A DNA stretch of 64,000 bases, from the NCBI GenBank assembly GCA_013289715.1, contig JABCZJ010000014.1, positions 1 to 64,000 of the forward strand. The letters are read 5' to 3'. The position numbers and the translations under genes were made by a program. Below are positions 39,122 through 48,270 of this stretch, in pieces (within the stretch, counting starts at the first letter, position 1; each line of letters starts with the position of its first letter). Source of the DNA: Acidobacteriota bacterium. Lineage in GTDB: Bacteria > Acidobacteriota > Terriglobia > Acidiferrales > UBA7541. The notes under the pieces are model-generated. The model ran no database searches. It was not told where the DNA came from and was given only the letters and a program-made list of their open reading frames with translations.

Positions 39122-39814
39122 TTGCCCAGGACACGCGGCGCGTGGAGTGCTTGGGACCCTTCAACTGTCAAAAACAGAAGGTTACGGTTTTGCCCCGTAA
39201 TTAACGATACAACCCCGAAATTCGCCCCAATCGCTGCAACTCACACAGCCCCGATGCGGGAATCTATAGAACCGCGCGAGGAGGAAGTCAAGAAAGAAGC
39301 ATTTATGGAAGCCATCAAAGTGATTGCAGTGAATGACTTGTGGTCAATTCTTGGGGTGAAGGAAGGGGGGAGCGGCCGGTGGGGGTGCCGGCCGCTCATG
39401 GGCATTGGGGTGATGGAGGTGCAGACATTCGAGGCGCTTTGGAGAGCCCCGAACACGACTGAGTATGCCGTTGGGGAGTGGGGACGTCGATAGGCCGCTC
39501 GGCCCATTTAGGTCCAGTACGAAGGTACTCGGAAGGTCGTTCGTGGGAGTTTCGCTCGTCGCGGAAGTTAAAAGATTTAACACAGAGTGCACAGAGAAAA
39601 GGCGGATGCAGATCGGAAACGGCAACGGCTTGAACCGCGCAGGCGCCGAGATCGCAGAGAAACACGAAGGCGAGGCGGCGACGTTTCTGACATTGTGGCA
39701 AGCTGGGGCGCAGCAAGCAGCGCCCCTACCAGTCATTTCTGGTCGTGCGGCTGCCACTACGGATCGGTTGTGCCACAACGGCGGATTCAGGCGGCTTGGG
39801 CCAGCGGGGATTGA
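39122..39814. other. Long intergenic region with hairpin and repeats
   Basis: In 693 bp I see a perfect 10-bp hairpin (39370-39379 GAGCGGCCGG, 39388-39397 CCGGCCGCTC, 8-base loop), a GTGCACAGAGAAAAGGCG-type repeat (39571-39604) and a family D copy (39695-39730). No frame here looks coding on either strand. Confidence 0.55.
39695..39730 (+). repeat. Repeat family D, copy 2
   Basis: GTGGCAAGCTGGGGCGC, AGCAAGCAG, then CGCCCCTACC, nearly identical to 27185-27220. Confidence 0.6.
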
Positions 39815-42800
39815 ATGGGGGGGCGGGCGGTGATACGCTCGCCGAAGCAGTTGCCTCGACGTCGGGCGCAGACGTGCGCTGCGAACTGCCCGTTACTGTT
39901 GATGGGCGCCACCGGAACAAAACTCGATCGCAAGCCGGCTGTGGCAGCGCAAGCCTTGGCATCGGTGCGCCAGCTTTTGCTGGAACTGGGCAGCTCGCGC
40001 GGGATGGAAGAACTGGTGGCGCGCGGCACGAAGGCGCACCTGGAGCGCGAGTTGGGGCTGGGCAGCCTGGAACGCGTGGAATTAATGTTGCGTCTTGGGG
40101 ACGCCTGCGGCGTGCGATTGCCGGACCGCGTGGTGGCTGAAGCGGATACGGTGCAGGACCTGGTGGACGCGATCCTGCGGGCGGATGCTGGCGGCGATGG
40201 AAATGGCGCGGACGCTCACGGCGCAACGGCGGTGGCGGCGCTACCGAATTCCGCGCCATCCTCTTCTGTACTGATTTCCAACTCGAATGCATCGGCTGCT
40301 GCTTCGCCCGCGATTCGCCCGGACATCGAGGAGCAAATTCGCAAGGCGGAAACGCTGAGCGAGATTTTTCGTTTGCGCGGGCGCGGCGAACCGGGGCGCA
40401 GCCACATTCAGATTTACGAAGAAGACGAGCAGCTGCGCACGATCACGTTTGGCGAACTGTACGAGCGCGCGTCGGTGGTGGCGGCGGATTTGCGGCGACG
40501 CGGGCTGGAGCCGGGGCAGACGGTGGCGATCATGCTGCCGACCTGCGCGGAGTTTTTCTGGACGTTCGCGGGAATATTGCTGGCAGGCGGAATTCCGGTG
40601 CCGATTTATCCGCCGTTCCGGGCGGACCGCATCGCGGAGTACGCGGCGCGGCAATCAAACATCTTGCGCAACGCCGAAGCGCAATTTCTGGTGACTTGGC
40701 GGCAGGCTGAAAATCTGGCGAAGCTGCTGCAGCCGCGCGTGCCGTCGTTGCGCGAAGTGTTGAACGCGCAAAAACTGGCGACGGCTCCTGCGGATTCCCA
40801 GCATCCGACGGGCGAATGGCGGCCGGTGCAACATTTAGCGCATCACGGGCGCGGCGAAGACATTGCGTTCCTGCAATACACTTCGGGCTCGACGGGCGAT
40901 CCGAAGGGCGTGGTGCTGACGCACGCAAACCTGCTGGCAAATATCCGCGCAATTATTTCCGGGCTTGTTATTCAGGAGAACGACGCTTGCGTTTCGTGGC
41001 TGCCGCTGTATCACGATATGGGATTGATCGGCGCGTGGTTTGTGCCGCTTTTTACCGGCATACCGCTGGTGGTGATGTCGCCGCTGGCGTTCTTGAGCCG
41101 GCCGGAGCGGTGGCTGCGCGCGATTCACCGGCATCGCGCGACGATTTGTCCGGCGCCGAATTTTGCGTACGAGCTGTGCGTGCGAAAAATCGCGGACAAG
41201 GATTTGGAGGGGCTGGACCTGAGTTCGTGGCGCGCGGCGACGAACGGAGCGGAGCCGGTGCGCGCGGAAACGATGGACAGGTTTGCGAAGCGTTTTGCGC
41301 CTTACGGATTTCGGCGAGAGGCGTTGATGCCGGTGTACGGGCTGGCGGAGGCTACGCTGGCGGTTTCTGTGCCGAGGTTGGGCTCCGGATACAAAGTGGA
41401 CCGGATCGAACGGGCGCAGTTTGAATCGGAGGGGCGCGCTGTGCCGGTTGCTGGCGCGGATGCGGCGGCGTTGGAATTTGTGAACGCGGGGAAGCCGGTG
41501 CCGTCGGTGGAAGTGCGCATCGTGGATGCGGACGGCGTCAATCTGGGCGAACGGCGCGAAGGGCGGCTGTGGTTCCGCGGACCTTCGGCAACGAGCGGCT
41601 ACTACCGCAATCCTGCGGCTACGCGCGAGCTATTGCGCGACGGCGACTGGATCGATTCGGGGGATTTGGCGTACTGGGGCGAAGGCGAGATTTACATTAC
41701 GGGGCGCGCGAAAGACGTGATCATCAAGGCGGGGCGCAATCTTTATCCGCAAGAGGTGGAAGAAATTGCGGGACGCATTGCGGGAGTGCGCACGGGATGC
41801 GTAGTGGCTTTTGGCGCACCGGATGAGCGCACCGGCACCGAACGGCTGGTGGTGGCTGCAGAGTTGCGAGACATGAGTAGCGCGAAACGCATCGAGGGCG
41901 AAATTGCGCACGCCGTGGATGAAGCTTTGGGTATGCCGCCTGACGTGATTGCGCTTCTGCCGCCGCAATCCATTCCGAAAACTTCCAGCGGGAAACTGCG
42001 GCGCAGCGAGACGCGGCGGCTTTTCCTGGAAGGAAAGCTGGGGCGGAAACAGCAGGCACCGTGGGTGCAGATCGCGCGGCTAGCGGTGCTCGGCGCAGCG
42101 CCGCGGGCATGGAGTTGGCTGCAGCGGACCGCGCTACGCGCGGTGGAATTTTTGTATGGCGTTTATGCGCTGGCGGCTTTCGCGGTGATTCTGATTCCGC
42201 TGTGGATCGTGGTGGGACGCACGCGCAACCGGCGGCGCGCGGCGAGCCTGGTGCATCGCGGGGCGCGCAGGATGCTGGCTGCGGGCGGCGTTCCGGTGAC
42301 TGTTGTGGGAGCGGAGATTCTGGAGCAGCGAGCGAAGACGGGTCCGTGGATTTTCGCGCCGAACCATTCGAGTTATCTGGATATTCTGGTGATGCTGGCG
42401 TTTCTTCCGGACGATGTGCGCTTCGTGGCGAAAGGCGAAATTCGCGCGATGCCGTTCGTAAACTTGTTGGCGGATAGGAGCGGACAATTTGCTTTCGACC
42501 GCAACGACCCGCAGGCGCGCATTCGGCAATCGGAGGAAGTGAACGCGGCGCTGCGGAACGGGGAATCGGTGGTGATCTTTCCGGAAGGAACTTTTACGGC
42601 CTTGGCGGGGATACGCCCGTTTCAACTGGGCGCGTTTAAGGCTGCGGTGGATGCGCAGCGGCCGATTTGCGCGGTTTCGGTGCGCGGCGCGCGGCAGATT
42701 TTGCGCGACAAGACTTTGCTGCCGCGGCCGGGGCATGTGACGCTGACGTTCAGCGCGCCAATTGCGCCGAATCCCGCAGCCGGAGACGATTGGCATGAAA

Positions 42801-42865
42801 TTGTGCGTTTGCGGGACCAGACGCGCGACACCATTGCGCTCAACTCAGGTGAAGCCCTTATTTAG
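39815..42865 (+). CDS. ACP - fatty acyl-AMP ligase - PlsC acyltransferase fusion
   Basis: This frame of up to 1016 residues joins three activities. Residues ~45-120 are an acyl-carrier domain; LGLGSLERVEL holds the probable phosphopantetheine serine (Ser84). Residues ~175-730 are an acyl-AMP ligase with YTSGSTGDPKGVV, GLAEATLAVSV, SGDLAYWGEGEIYITGRAKD and a final catalytic-Lys segment KTSSGKLRRSETR. After two hydrophobic helices, residues ~790-1010 are a PlsC-type acyltransferase with NHSSYLD and FPEGTF. The likely role is to activate a free fatty acid, load the built-in carrier and acylate a lipid at the membrane. The start could also be the ATG at 39902. It resembles E. coli Aas in idea but differs in domain order and in having its own ACP. 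Confidence 0.88.
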   Translation: MGGRAVIRSPKQLPRRRAQTCAANCPLLLMGATGTKLDRKPAVAAQALASVRQLLLELGSSRGMEELVARGTKAHLERELGLGSLERVELMLRLGDACGVRLPDRVVAEADTVQDLVDAILRADAGGDGNGADAHGATAVAALPNSAPSSSVLISNSNASAAASPAIRPDIEEQIRKAETLSEIFRLRGRGEPGRSHIQIYEEDEQLRTITFGELYERASVVAADLRRRGLEPGQTVAIMLPTCAEFFWTFAGILLAGGIPVPIYPPFRADRIAEYAARQSNILRNAEAQFLVTWRQAENLAKLLQPRVPSLREVLNAQKLATAPADSQHPTGEWRPVQHLAHHGRGEDIAFLQYTSGSTGDPKGVVLTHANLLANIRAIISGLVIQENDACVSWLPLYHDMGLIGAWFVPLFTGIPLVVMSPLAFLSRPERWLRAIHRHRATICPAPNFAYELCVRKIADKDLEGLDLSSWRAATNGAEPVRAETMDRFAKRFAPYGFRREALMPVYGLAEATLAVSVPRLGSGYKVDRIERAQFESEGRAVPVAGADAAALEFVNAGKPVPSVEVRIVDADGVNLGERREGRLWFRGPSATSGYYRNPAATRELLRDGDWIDSGDLAYWGEGEIYITGRAKDVIIKAGRNLYPQEVEEIAGRIAGVRTGCVVAFGAPDERTGTERLVVAAELRDMSSAKRIEGEIAHAVDEALGMPPDVIALLPPQSIPKTSSGKLRRSETRRLFLEGKLGRKQQAPWVQIARLAVLGAAPRAWSWLQRTALRAVEFLYGVYALAAFAVILIPLWIVVGRTRNRRRAASLVHRGARRMLAAGGVPVTVVGAEILEQRAKTGPWIFAPNHSSYLDILVMLAFLPDDVRFVAKGEIRAMPFVNLLADRSGQFAFDRNDPQARIRQSEEVNAALRNGESVVIFPEGTFTALAGIRPFQLGAFKAAVDAQRPICAVSVRGARQILRDKTLLPRPGHVTLTFSAPIAPNPAAGDDWHEIVRLRDQTRDTIALNSGEALI

Positions 42866-43048
42866 ATACGCGAAACCTCATTAGCCGTAACCCTTTTGGC
42901 CTGAGCAGCATCCAAGAAAATACCAGCTCATGACGACGACCGCCTGGCCCCCTCGAGGCTGCGGCGGCATCATTGAACTATGAGGGCGGGAGCCCAAGAT
43001 CCCGGTCGGCTGGGAAAATCCCGCACCACATCCCAAGGAGAAGAATTC

Positions 43049-43549
43049 ATGGTACGGAAAGTGTCGTTACTGGTGGGTCTGCTATTTTTGTTTTCGCTGG
43101 CGGCAGGGACGCGTGCGAGCGCGCAGGACAAGGTGGAGCTTTATGGCGGATATTCGTTTTTTCATCTGGAGAATTCTCCGGGCGCTAACAATTTGAACGG
43201 ATTCATTCTCTCGGGCGAGTACAAGTTTGCACCGTGGTTCGGCGCAGTTGGGGAAGTGGGCGGGGATTATGGCGGCGGATCATCGGTGACGACGTACTTG
43301 GTTGGTCCGCAGGTTTCGTTTCCGGCGCGAATCTCGCCGTTTGCGCACATATTAATCGGCGGGGCACATTACGGCCAGACGGGCTTCAGCGACAATTCCT
43401 TTGCGACGTCCTTGGGATTCGGGATTGATGCGAAGATCGCGCCGGCATTTAAGTGGCGGATCATCGAGGGCGATTATGTGACGACGCGCTTCGGCGGAGG
43501 CGTGCAAAACAACGCGCGGATTTCGACGGGGATTGTGTTCCGGTTTTAA
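43049..43549 (+). CDS. Outer-membrane beta-barrel protein (OmpA/OmpW-like)
   Basis: AAGGAG precedes the ATG at 43049. The 166-residue protein has a signal peptide (SLLVGLLFLFSLAAGTRASAQ), then alternating-hydrophobicity strands (KVELYGGYSFFHL, GFILSGEYKFAPWFGAVGEVGGDYG, FAHILIGGAHYGQ) and ends with Phe (STGIVFRF). This fits a small 8-stranded barrel. A strong terminator follows directly. No catalytic or ligand motif is seen. Confidence 0.75.
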   Translation: MVRKVSLLVGLLFLFSLAAGTRASAQDKVELYGGYSFFHLENSPGANNLNGFILSGEYKFAPWFGAVGEVGGDYGGGSSVTTYLVGPQVSFPARISPFAHILIGGAHYGQTGFSDNSFATSLGFGIDAKIAPAFKWRIIEGDYVTTRFGGGVQNNARISTGIVFRF

Positions 43550-43566
43550 CGTTGCGTAGTGGAGAG

Positions 43567-43593
43567 GGGCGGATTGCGATCCGCCCTTTTTTT
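43567..43593 (+). terminator. Rho-independent terminator
   Basis: GGGCGGAT (43567-43574) and ATCCGCCC (43579-43586) form a perfect 8-bp stem with a TGCG loop, followed by seven T. It ends the barrel gene, and its T-run abuts the stop of the convergent tonB-like gene. Confidence 0.9.
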
Positions 43594-44380
43594 ATTGCTG
43601 GTCGAGGACGAAATTCACGGTGATGAAGGTTTCGACTTCGACAGGTTCGCCGTTGAGGCGCGTCGGTTGATAGCGCCACTGGCGCACTGCTTGCAATGCG
43701 GGATTCGCCAGGATCGGATTTCCGCTGATTACTTCGAGTTGGCGGACGGTGCCATCCGCGCCAATGATCGCGCGCAGGTACACCGTGCCGGCCAGATGCA
43801 TGGTGCGCGCGAGGTCGGGGTATCGCGGCTGCACTTTGTGGATTAGCGCGGCGGCCATCACGCCTTCGCTGCGGTGCAGGGGCGATTTGTGTTCCGGCGG
43901 CTCGGGCTTCTTGATCTCGATGGGCGTGCCGGTGCGATCCGCTCCAAGAATCCAAGCGCCGGGACCTGGAGGTCCGTCAATTCCGCCGTCGCCGATTCCT
44001 GGCGCGGGATCGGCGCTTGACGCACTTCCGGCGCTGTATGGACGCGTCGGCGTTGGAGCCTCGGGCTTCGCGCAAAAGGGGCACGGGACCGGCCTGCTGC
44101 TGCTCGTCGGCGGATGGGCGCGTGGCGTCGCGGGTTTTTCCGCGTTGCCACCTCCGCCGGGGTAGGGCGGCGTCGGCGTCACGTTGAAGAGACCGGGCAA
44201 GATCGCCGGCGTGATCAACGGCCACAGAAGCATCGCACCGAGGAGTAATGCTTCCAACACCACGGAAATGACTAGCGCTTTGCGGCGCAGATTGCGGGCG
44301 CGGTGTCGAGATTCAGAATCGTTCTCCAGCATGCACTGCGACAAGCTGCCAAGATCGCTCACGGACACACCTCCGGCCAA
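43592..44380 (-). CDS. TonB-family energy transducer
   Basis: The 262-residue protein has a cytoplasmic N-terminus, a single membrane anchor (KALVISVVLEALLLGAMLLWPLI), a Pro-rich periplasmic spacer (APTPTRPYS, GDGGIDGPPGPGAW) and a C-terminal TonB domain with the typical PRYPDLARTMHLAGTVYLRAIIGADGTV and NPALQAVRQWRYQP. It should couple the proton motive force to TonB-dependent receptors such as those in this window. A CPFC pair occurs in the spacer. No exbB/exbD is adjacent, so these must lie elsewhere. Confidence 0.88.
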   Translation of the reverse strand: MAGGVSVSDLGSLSQCMLENDSESRHRARNLRRKALVISVVLEALLLGAMLLWPLITPAILPGLFNVTPTPPYPGGGGNAEKPATPRAHPPTSSSRPVPCPFCAKPEAPTPTRPYSAGSASSADPAPGIGDGGIDGPPGPGAWILGADRTGTPIEIKKPEPPEHKSPLHRSEGVMAAALIHKVQPRYPDLARTMHLAGTVYLRAIIGADGTVRQLEVISGNPILANPALQAVRQWRYQPTRLNGEPVEVETFITVNFVLDQQ

Positions 44381-44732
44381 TCGTTCGTAAACATGGGAAT
44401 GCCATCAAGACGCGGCCTGGAAAGAAATGGCCTGACGACATGCGGCCGGTTTTTGAAGATTCCGGCCGGGCCGCGTCGGATGGTCTAGCGGAGTTCGCGC
44501 GATCTCTTTAAGGATAGACACCGATGCTGGCGTGTTGTGCCCAGCTTGGCCGCGCCGCTTGCGAGAATGGGGCGAAGACGGCAACGGCGGACCGTCTCGT
44601 GGTTGTAAGGTCCTGTAGACAGAATGTTTACAATTCTTGTGCGGGGGAATGCATCATTTTTAACGTAACGCGCGTCTAATTCCTATCATCGCTAAGTTGT
44701 AGCTGTCTTAGAGGATGGAGGGGGAAGTCATC
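44381..44732. other. Gap upstream of the small zinc-ribbon protein
   Basis: This divergent 352-bp spacer becomes AT-richer towards the end (from about 44625), as expected of a promoter region. I could not define a convincing -35/-10 pair and saw no gene. Confidence 0.45.
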
Positions 44733-45044
44733 ATGAGCCGAAACTCAATAGAAACGGTGGGAGTTCGTTACACCGGCTGGGCCGCGTTGAACCGCGATCC
44801 GCTGGAAGACCGCGTGGAGTTTACCTGTCCGCAGTGCGGGGAAAAGGGAACGAAGGCTGCGCGGAGGCCGCGTGCGGCGTATCACTTCACCGATGGGTTC
44901 GTACAGGACCTGGAAGGCGAGGCGACCACCTGCCGCAGCTGCAAGAACTCGCTGCGGGTCGTGCCGGTGGTAATGCTGCACGACCAGGACGAGAAGCGGC
45001 GGTTCCAGGCAGTGTTTGCGCTGGAACCTTTTTCGAACAACTAA
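44733..45044 (+). CDS. Small zinc-ribbon protein
   Basis: GGAGGGGG precedes the ATG at 44733, giving 103 residues. It has two Cys pairs (VEFTCPQCGEKGTK and ATTCRSCKNSL) that would form one zinc site, with a helical end (DEKRRFQAVFALEPF). The in-frame ATG at 44715 lies before this ribosome site and is rejected. A strong terminator follows. No family is recognised; a role as a small nucleic-acid- or protein-binding factor is only a guess. Confidence 0.7.
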   Translation: MSRNSIETVGVRYTGWAALNRDPLEDRVEFTCPQCGEKGTKAARRPRAAYHFTDGFVQDLEGEATTCRSCKNSLRVVPVVMLHDQDEKRRFQAVFALEPFSNN

Positions 45045-45132
45045 TTGCGGGCCGACGGGAAGTGGGCTGCATTGTTTTCGGTGAGTGTCCCGAGTGATGC
45101 GCGCTCTTTGCCGGTAGGTCTTGAGCGAAAAC

Positions 45133-45172
45133 AGAGGGGACGAGCTTAGGCCCGTCCCCTCTTTTGTTTTTT
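45133..45172 (+). terminator. Rho-independent terminator
   Basis: AGAGGGGACG (45133-45142) pairs with CGTCCCCTCT (45153-45162), a perfect 10-bp stem, followed by TTTGTTTTTT. It ends the zinc-ribbon gene. Confidence 0.92.
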
Positions 45173-45213
45173 GGGCGTGAGGATTTTGGTTTGTTGTGCT
45201 GATGGCGCGAAAG

Positions 45214-45287
45214 GCAGATCCCTCGCTGCGTCCCGCGCCCGCCAAACTGCGGCGGGAAGGAAAAGGCGCGGGATTCCGATCGGGACG
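45214..45287 (+). repeat. Repeat family B, long copy (intergenic)
   Basis: GCAGATCCCTCGC, GCGTCCCGCGCCCGCCA, then GCGGCGGGA. This is the intergenic counterpart of the copy embedded in purL at 20290-20368. Confidence 0.65.
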
Positions 45288-45324
45288 ACACGTGCACCTT
45301 TGCGGGTGACGCTGTTTACGTTGT

Positions 45325-46230
45325 TCAGGGGCGCATGACGTTGGGGATCAATTGATGCGGATGCGCGAGGGAGTCGCCTTCGACGTCCAGGTGTAAGTGG
45401 TGAGCTTCGAGGTCCCGGCGGACGTGATCGAAAGCTTCGTCCACGGAATCCGCGAACTGCAGGAGTTTGTAATCGCGCTCGTTCATGGTGCCGGTGCGGA
45501 CCATGTGGCGCCAGTTCAGCACTTTGTCCCAGTACCGTCTGCCGTAAATCAAAATCAAATGATGTGAAGAGAGTTTGTTGGTCTGCAGCAGGGTGAGCAT
45601 TTCCCAGAGCTCGTCCATGGTGCCGAAACCGCCGGGAAAGACGATCAGGGCTTTGGCCATTTGCGCGAACCACAGCTTGCGCATGAAAAAATAGTGGAAG
45701 TAGAAATTCAGGTCCGGGGAGATGTAGCGATTGGAGCTTTGCTCGTGCGGCAGCTGAATGCTCAGGCCGACCGAAGGACCGCCGGCTTCCGCAGCGCCGC
45801 GATTGGCTGCTTCCATGATCCCGGGTCCGCCGCCGGAGCAGATGACGAAGCGGCGCGGCTGATTGCCGAGGGTCATGGCCCAGGACGTGATGCGGTGGGA
45901 AAGTTCGCGCGCTTCTTCGTAGTAGCGGGACATTTCCAGCAGCGAGCGGGCGGCCGTAATTTTCGCGCGCGAGGCGGGGGTGCGCCGGCCGCGGGCGGCG
46001 GCTTGCGTTTGTTTCAGGTGCGCCAGGGCGCGATCGCGCGATTGAATGCGGGCTGAGCCGAACATGACGATGGTGTCGCCGATGTTGGCCCGGCGCAGGC
46101 GGCTGAGCGGATCGAGATATTCGGCGAGGATGCGCAGCGGTCGCGCGCCGAGACTTTCCATGAACTGCGGATCCTGGTAAGCCAGCTTGGGCAGCGGCGT
46201 GTGCTTGGGCTTTTTTCCGGAACGCTTCAT
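45325..46230 (-). CDS. LOG/TIGR00730-family Rossmann-fold protein
   Basis: The 301-residue protein has the LOG-family motif PGGFGTMDELWEMLTLLQTNK, and a nucleotide-binding CSGGGPGIMEAANRGA. Members of this family are cytokinin-riboside-phosphate or nucleoside-5'-monophosphate phosphoribohydrolases, formerly misnamed lysine decarboxylases. N- and C-terminal extensions add about 100 residues beyond the core fold. No obvious operon partner. The substrate is likely a purine or pyrimidine nucleotide, which is an inference. Confidence 0.88.
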   Translation of the reverse strand: MKRSGKKPKHTPLPKLAYQDPQFMESLGARPLRILAEYLDPLSRLRRANIGDTIVMFGSARIQSRDRALAHLKQTQAAARGRRTPASRAKITAARSLLEMSRYYEEARELSHRITSWAMTLGNQPRRFVICSGGGPGIMEAANRGAAEAGGPSVGLSIQLPHEQSSNRYISPDLNFYFHYFFMRKLWFAQMAKALIVFPGGFGTMDELWEMLTLLQTNKLSSHHLILIYGRRYWDKVLNWRHMVRTGTMNERDYKLLQFADSVDEAFDHVRRDLEAHHLHLDVEGDSLAHPHQLIPNVMRP

Positions 46231-46460
46231 CGTTTCGACCCCGATGCAGACTTCAATTCACAGCAATATCCATGTTTCAATCCACGCATCTATGTACACC
46301 TCAGTTTCCACCGCTCTGTTGTTTCGCTTCATTTACGCCCCTTCCATTCTAGGAGAACGCGCGCGAAATGACAGCCGCGGCGCGCGGCGGCAGTGCTCTG
46401 TAAGCAACGCATGGAAGTGCCGGCGAATCAGATACAGTGGACAGCTACAGTGAATGTAGG

Positions 46461-47543
46461 ATGAAACTTGTGAATCGCGTGTTATTTCGGCGTTTATTTC
46501 GAGGTGGAGCGGCCGCTGGGCTTGCGGCGACGGTTCTTTTGGCCGCGCCGTTTGCACCGGGCCAGGAGGCTCCGGCTGGACCTTTGCATCCGCGTCCGGG
46601 CGTGCAGCCCGAGCAGGTTCCTACGGCGGAACAACAGAAACACGCGATTCGCGTGCGGGTGAACGAAGTGACGGCGCCGGTGATTGTGCGCGATCCGAAG
46701 GGCGAGATGGTTTTTGATTTGAAGCAGGATAATTTCCGGGTGTACGACAACGGAGCGGAGCAGAAAATCGATCATTTCGACGTGGGAGGCGATCCGCTCT
46801 CGATTGTGCTGGTGATTGAGGCGAGCTCGCACATCCAGCCGATGTTTCCCAGCATCAAGCACGCGGGAATTGTGTTCAGCGAAGCGGTGATGGCGCAGAC
46901 TTCGGAAGCGGCGGTGATCAGCTACGACAGCACGGTGGACCTGCGAGCGAAATTCACGACGGACCCGGACAGCGTGCAGTACGCGATCGAACATTTGCCG
47001 CTGGGCGTGAATGATTCGCTGCTGTACGACGCGATGGCGCGCGGGATTTCGATGCTCGATGAACGGCCGGCGGTGCGGCGGCGGATCATGCTGGTGATCG
47101 GTGAATCGCACGACACCGGCAGCGAGAGCCGGCTGGGCGAAGTGTTACGGCAGGCGCAGCTGGCGAACGTGACGATCTATTCCGTGGGGCTGAGCACGGC
47201 GATGGCGGACTTGCGCGCGAAGCCGGATCACGTGAACGATACGCCGGACTTGCTGGCGCTGGCTGTGTTTCTGGTGAAGACCGGGAAGAATGCGCTGGGG
47301 ACGAATTCGCTGGCGGTGGCGAGCCAGGCCACCGGCGGATTGCACGTGGCTACGCTGCGCGACCGCTCGATCGAGAAAGCGATTGATGATATCGGCGGCG
47401 AGCTGCACGCGCAGTACACGATCGGGTATCGTCCGGTGGGAGATGATCCGGAGGGCTATCACGAGATCAAGGTGGTGGTGGATCGGCCGAAGGTTTCGGT
47501 GCGCACACGGCCGGGGTATTACGTCGCGCCACCTGCAAGCTAA
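46461..47543 (+). CDS. VWFA-domain secreted protein (acidobacterial type)
   Basis: From the ATG at 46461 the protein has 360 residues with a signal peptide (AAGLAATVLLAAPFAPGQE). The pattern VNEVTAPVIVRDPKGEMVFDLKQDNFRVYDNGAEQKI is the hallmark of the VWFA-related acidobacterial proteins. A von Willebrand A-like fold follows. The metal-site strand reads IVLVIEASSHI rather than the usual DxSxS, so the site is degenerate. GYHEIKVVV and YYVAPPAS end the protein. Function unknown. Confidence 0.85.
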   Translation: MKLVNRVLFRRLFRGGAAAGLAATVLLAAPFAPGQEAPAGPLHPRPGVQPEQVPTAEQQKHAIRVRVNEVTAPVIVRDPKGEMVFDLKQDNFRVYDNGAEQKIDHFDVGGDPLSIVLVIEASSHIQPMFPSIKHAGIVFSEAVMAQTSEAAVISYDSTVDLRAKFTTDPDSVQYAIEHLPLGVNDSLLYDAMARGISMLDERPAVRRRIMLVIGESHDTGSESRLGEVLRQAQLANVTIYSVGLSTAMADLRAKPDHVNDTPDLLALAVFLVKTGKNALGTNSLAVASQATGGLHVATLRDRSIEKAIDDIGGELHAQYTIGYRPVGDDPEGYHEIKVVVDRPKVSVRTRPGYYVAPPAS

Positions 47544-48256
47544 CGCCAGATTTCCACTCGCAAATGCTTGCGGTCTCGGGTCGGCGACTCGGGCACACAA
47601 ACTCCGAAGCCCGACAGAATTCGCTCCGCTGTCCAGCATGCGACGCAGGCGTCCGGGGCGTCGTCCAAACCAACTCCGGCAGGTCGCTGTTGCAGCGAGG
47701 ACCCGATAAGAGTGTCAAAGCCCGCGGTGTTAAGTAATTCCCGGCGTTGGTCGAAGCCTGTTTTCTCCTTCTTCCCATGCATCAATGCAACACGTTTATT
47801 CAGTTCCAAGAAACTCAGTTCGGGATGCACTTCCTTGACGCGGTCTTGTTGCTGGGGATGCATCCACTCGTCTACCTCTGTGATCTTCTGAGAAATTGAG
47901 AACGCTTGGCGCGAAAGCCCGATCTTTTCAAGCGAACTCATCTAATTCGCTAGTTTTGCGGCTTCCTAGTTGTCAGAGCGCGTGAGGGCTGCACCCACCG
48001 GCGGAGAAAAAACGCAACAGCCGCGTTTGCCCAAAAGCTTGCGAGTGACCCTGTCGCATTCCCGGCCTCCTCGCTCCGCATGGTCAGATAAGCCGATGGG
48101 AATGTCTCGAGCTACGATTCGGGGTTTTTGAGGCAGGGCGAGAACCTGCGAAATCTGCCGTAGAGGCCCGGCGTGCACGGTCTTACCGCATTCAACTTCG
48201 CGCAGCACAGCAAACCATCCCGCACGACATCCGTCGACGCCGGCGACCCAAACCAC
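47540..48256 (-). pseudogene. DUF429 protein gene interrupted by two in-frame TAG codons
   Basis: One frame from the ATG at 48256 to the stop at 47540 reads a complete DUF429-type protein (about 238 residues): VAGVDGCRAGWFAVL, RDIPIGLSDHAERGGRECD, FSPPVGAAL, then KIGLSRQAFSISQKITEVDEW and VKEVHPELSFLELNKRVALM. Two TAG codons interrupt it, at 47966-47968 and 47942-47944, with EAAKLAN between them. Apart from these, every residue fits. DUF429 proteins have an RNase H-like fold and an unknown role. The gene starts 14 bp after gyrA ends on the same strand. Two nonsense mutations is the simplest reading, with readthrough as the alternative. Confidence 0.8.
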
Positions 48257-48270
48257 TTTCGCCTCCGCAG

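Noticed and set aside
39344..39778. A 144-codon minus-strand frame in the gap before the ACP fusion
   Set aside because: It is built from repeat sequences and a hairpin, with no ribosome site or domain.
42950..43048. Riboswitch-like leader before the barrel gene
   Set aside because: Some paired GGC/GCC segments are present but no known riboswitch core could be matched.
47540..47941. Separate 133-residue gene downstream of gyrA
   Set aside because: It is in the same frame as the DUF429 N-terminus and reads as its C-terminal half, so it was merged with it.
47540..48256. Pyrrolysine or general amber recoding in the DUF429 gene
   Set aside because: Several other genes here end normally in TAG and no suppressor tRNA was seen, so recoding is kept only as an alternative.
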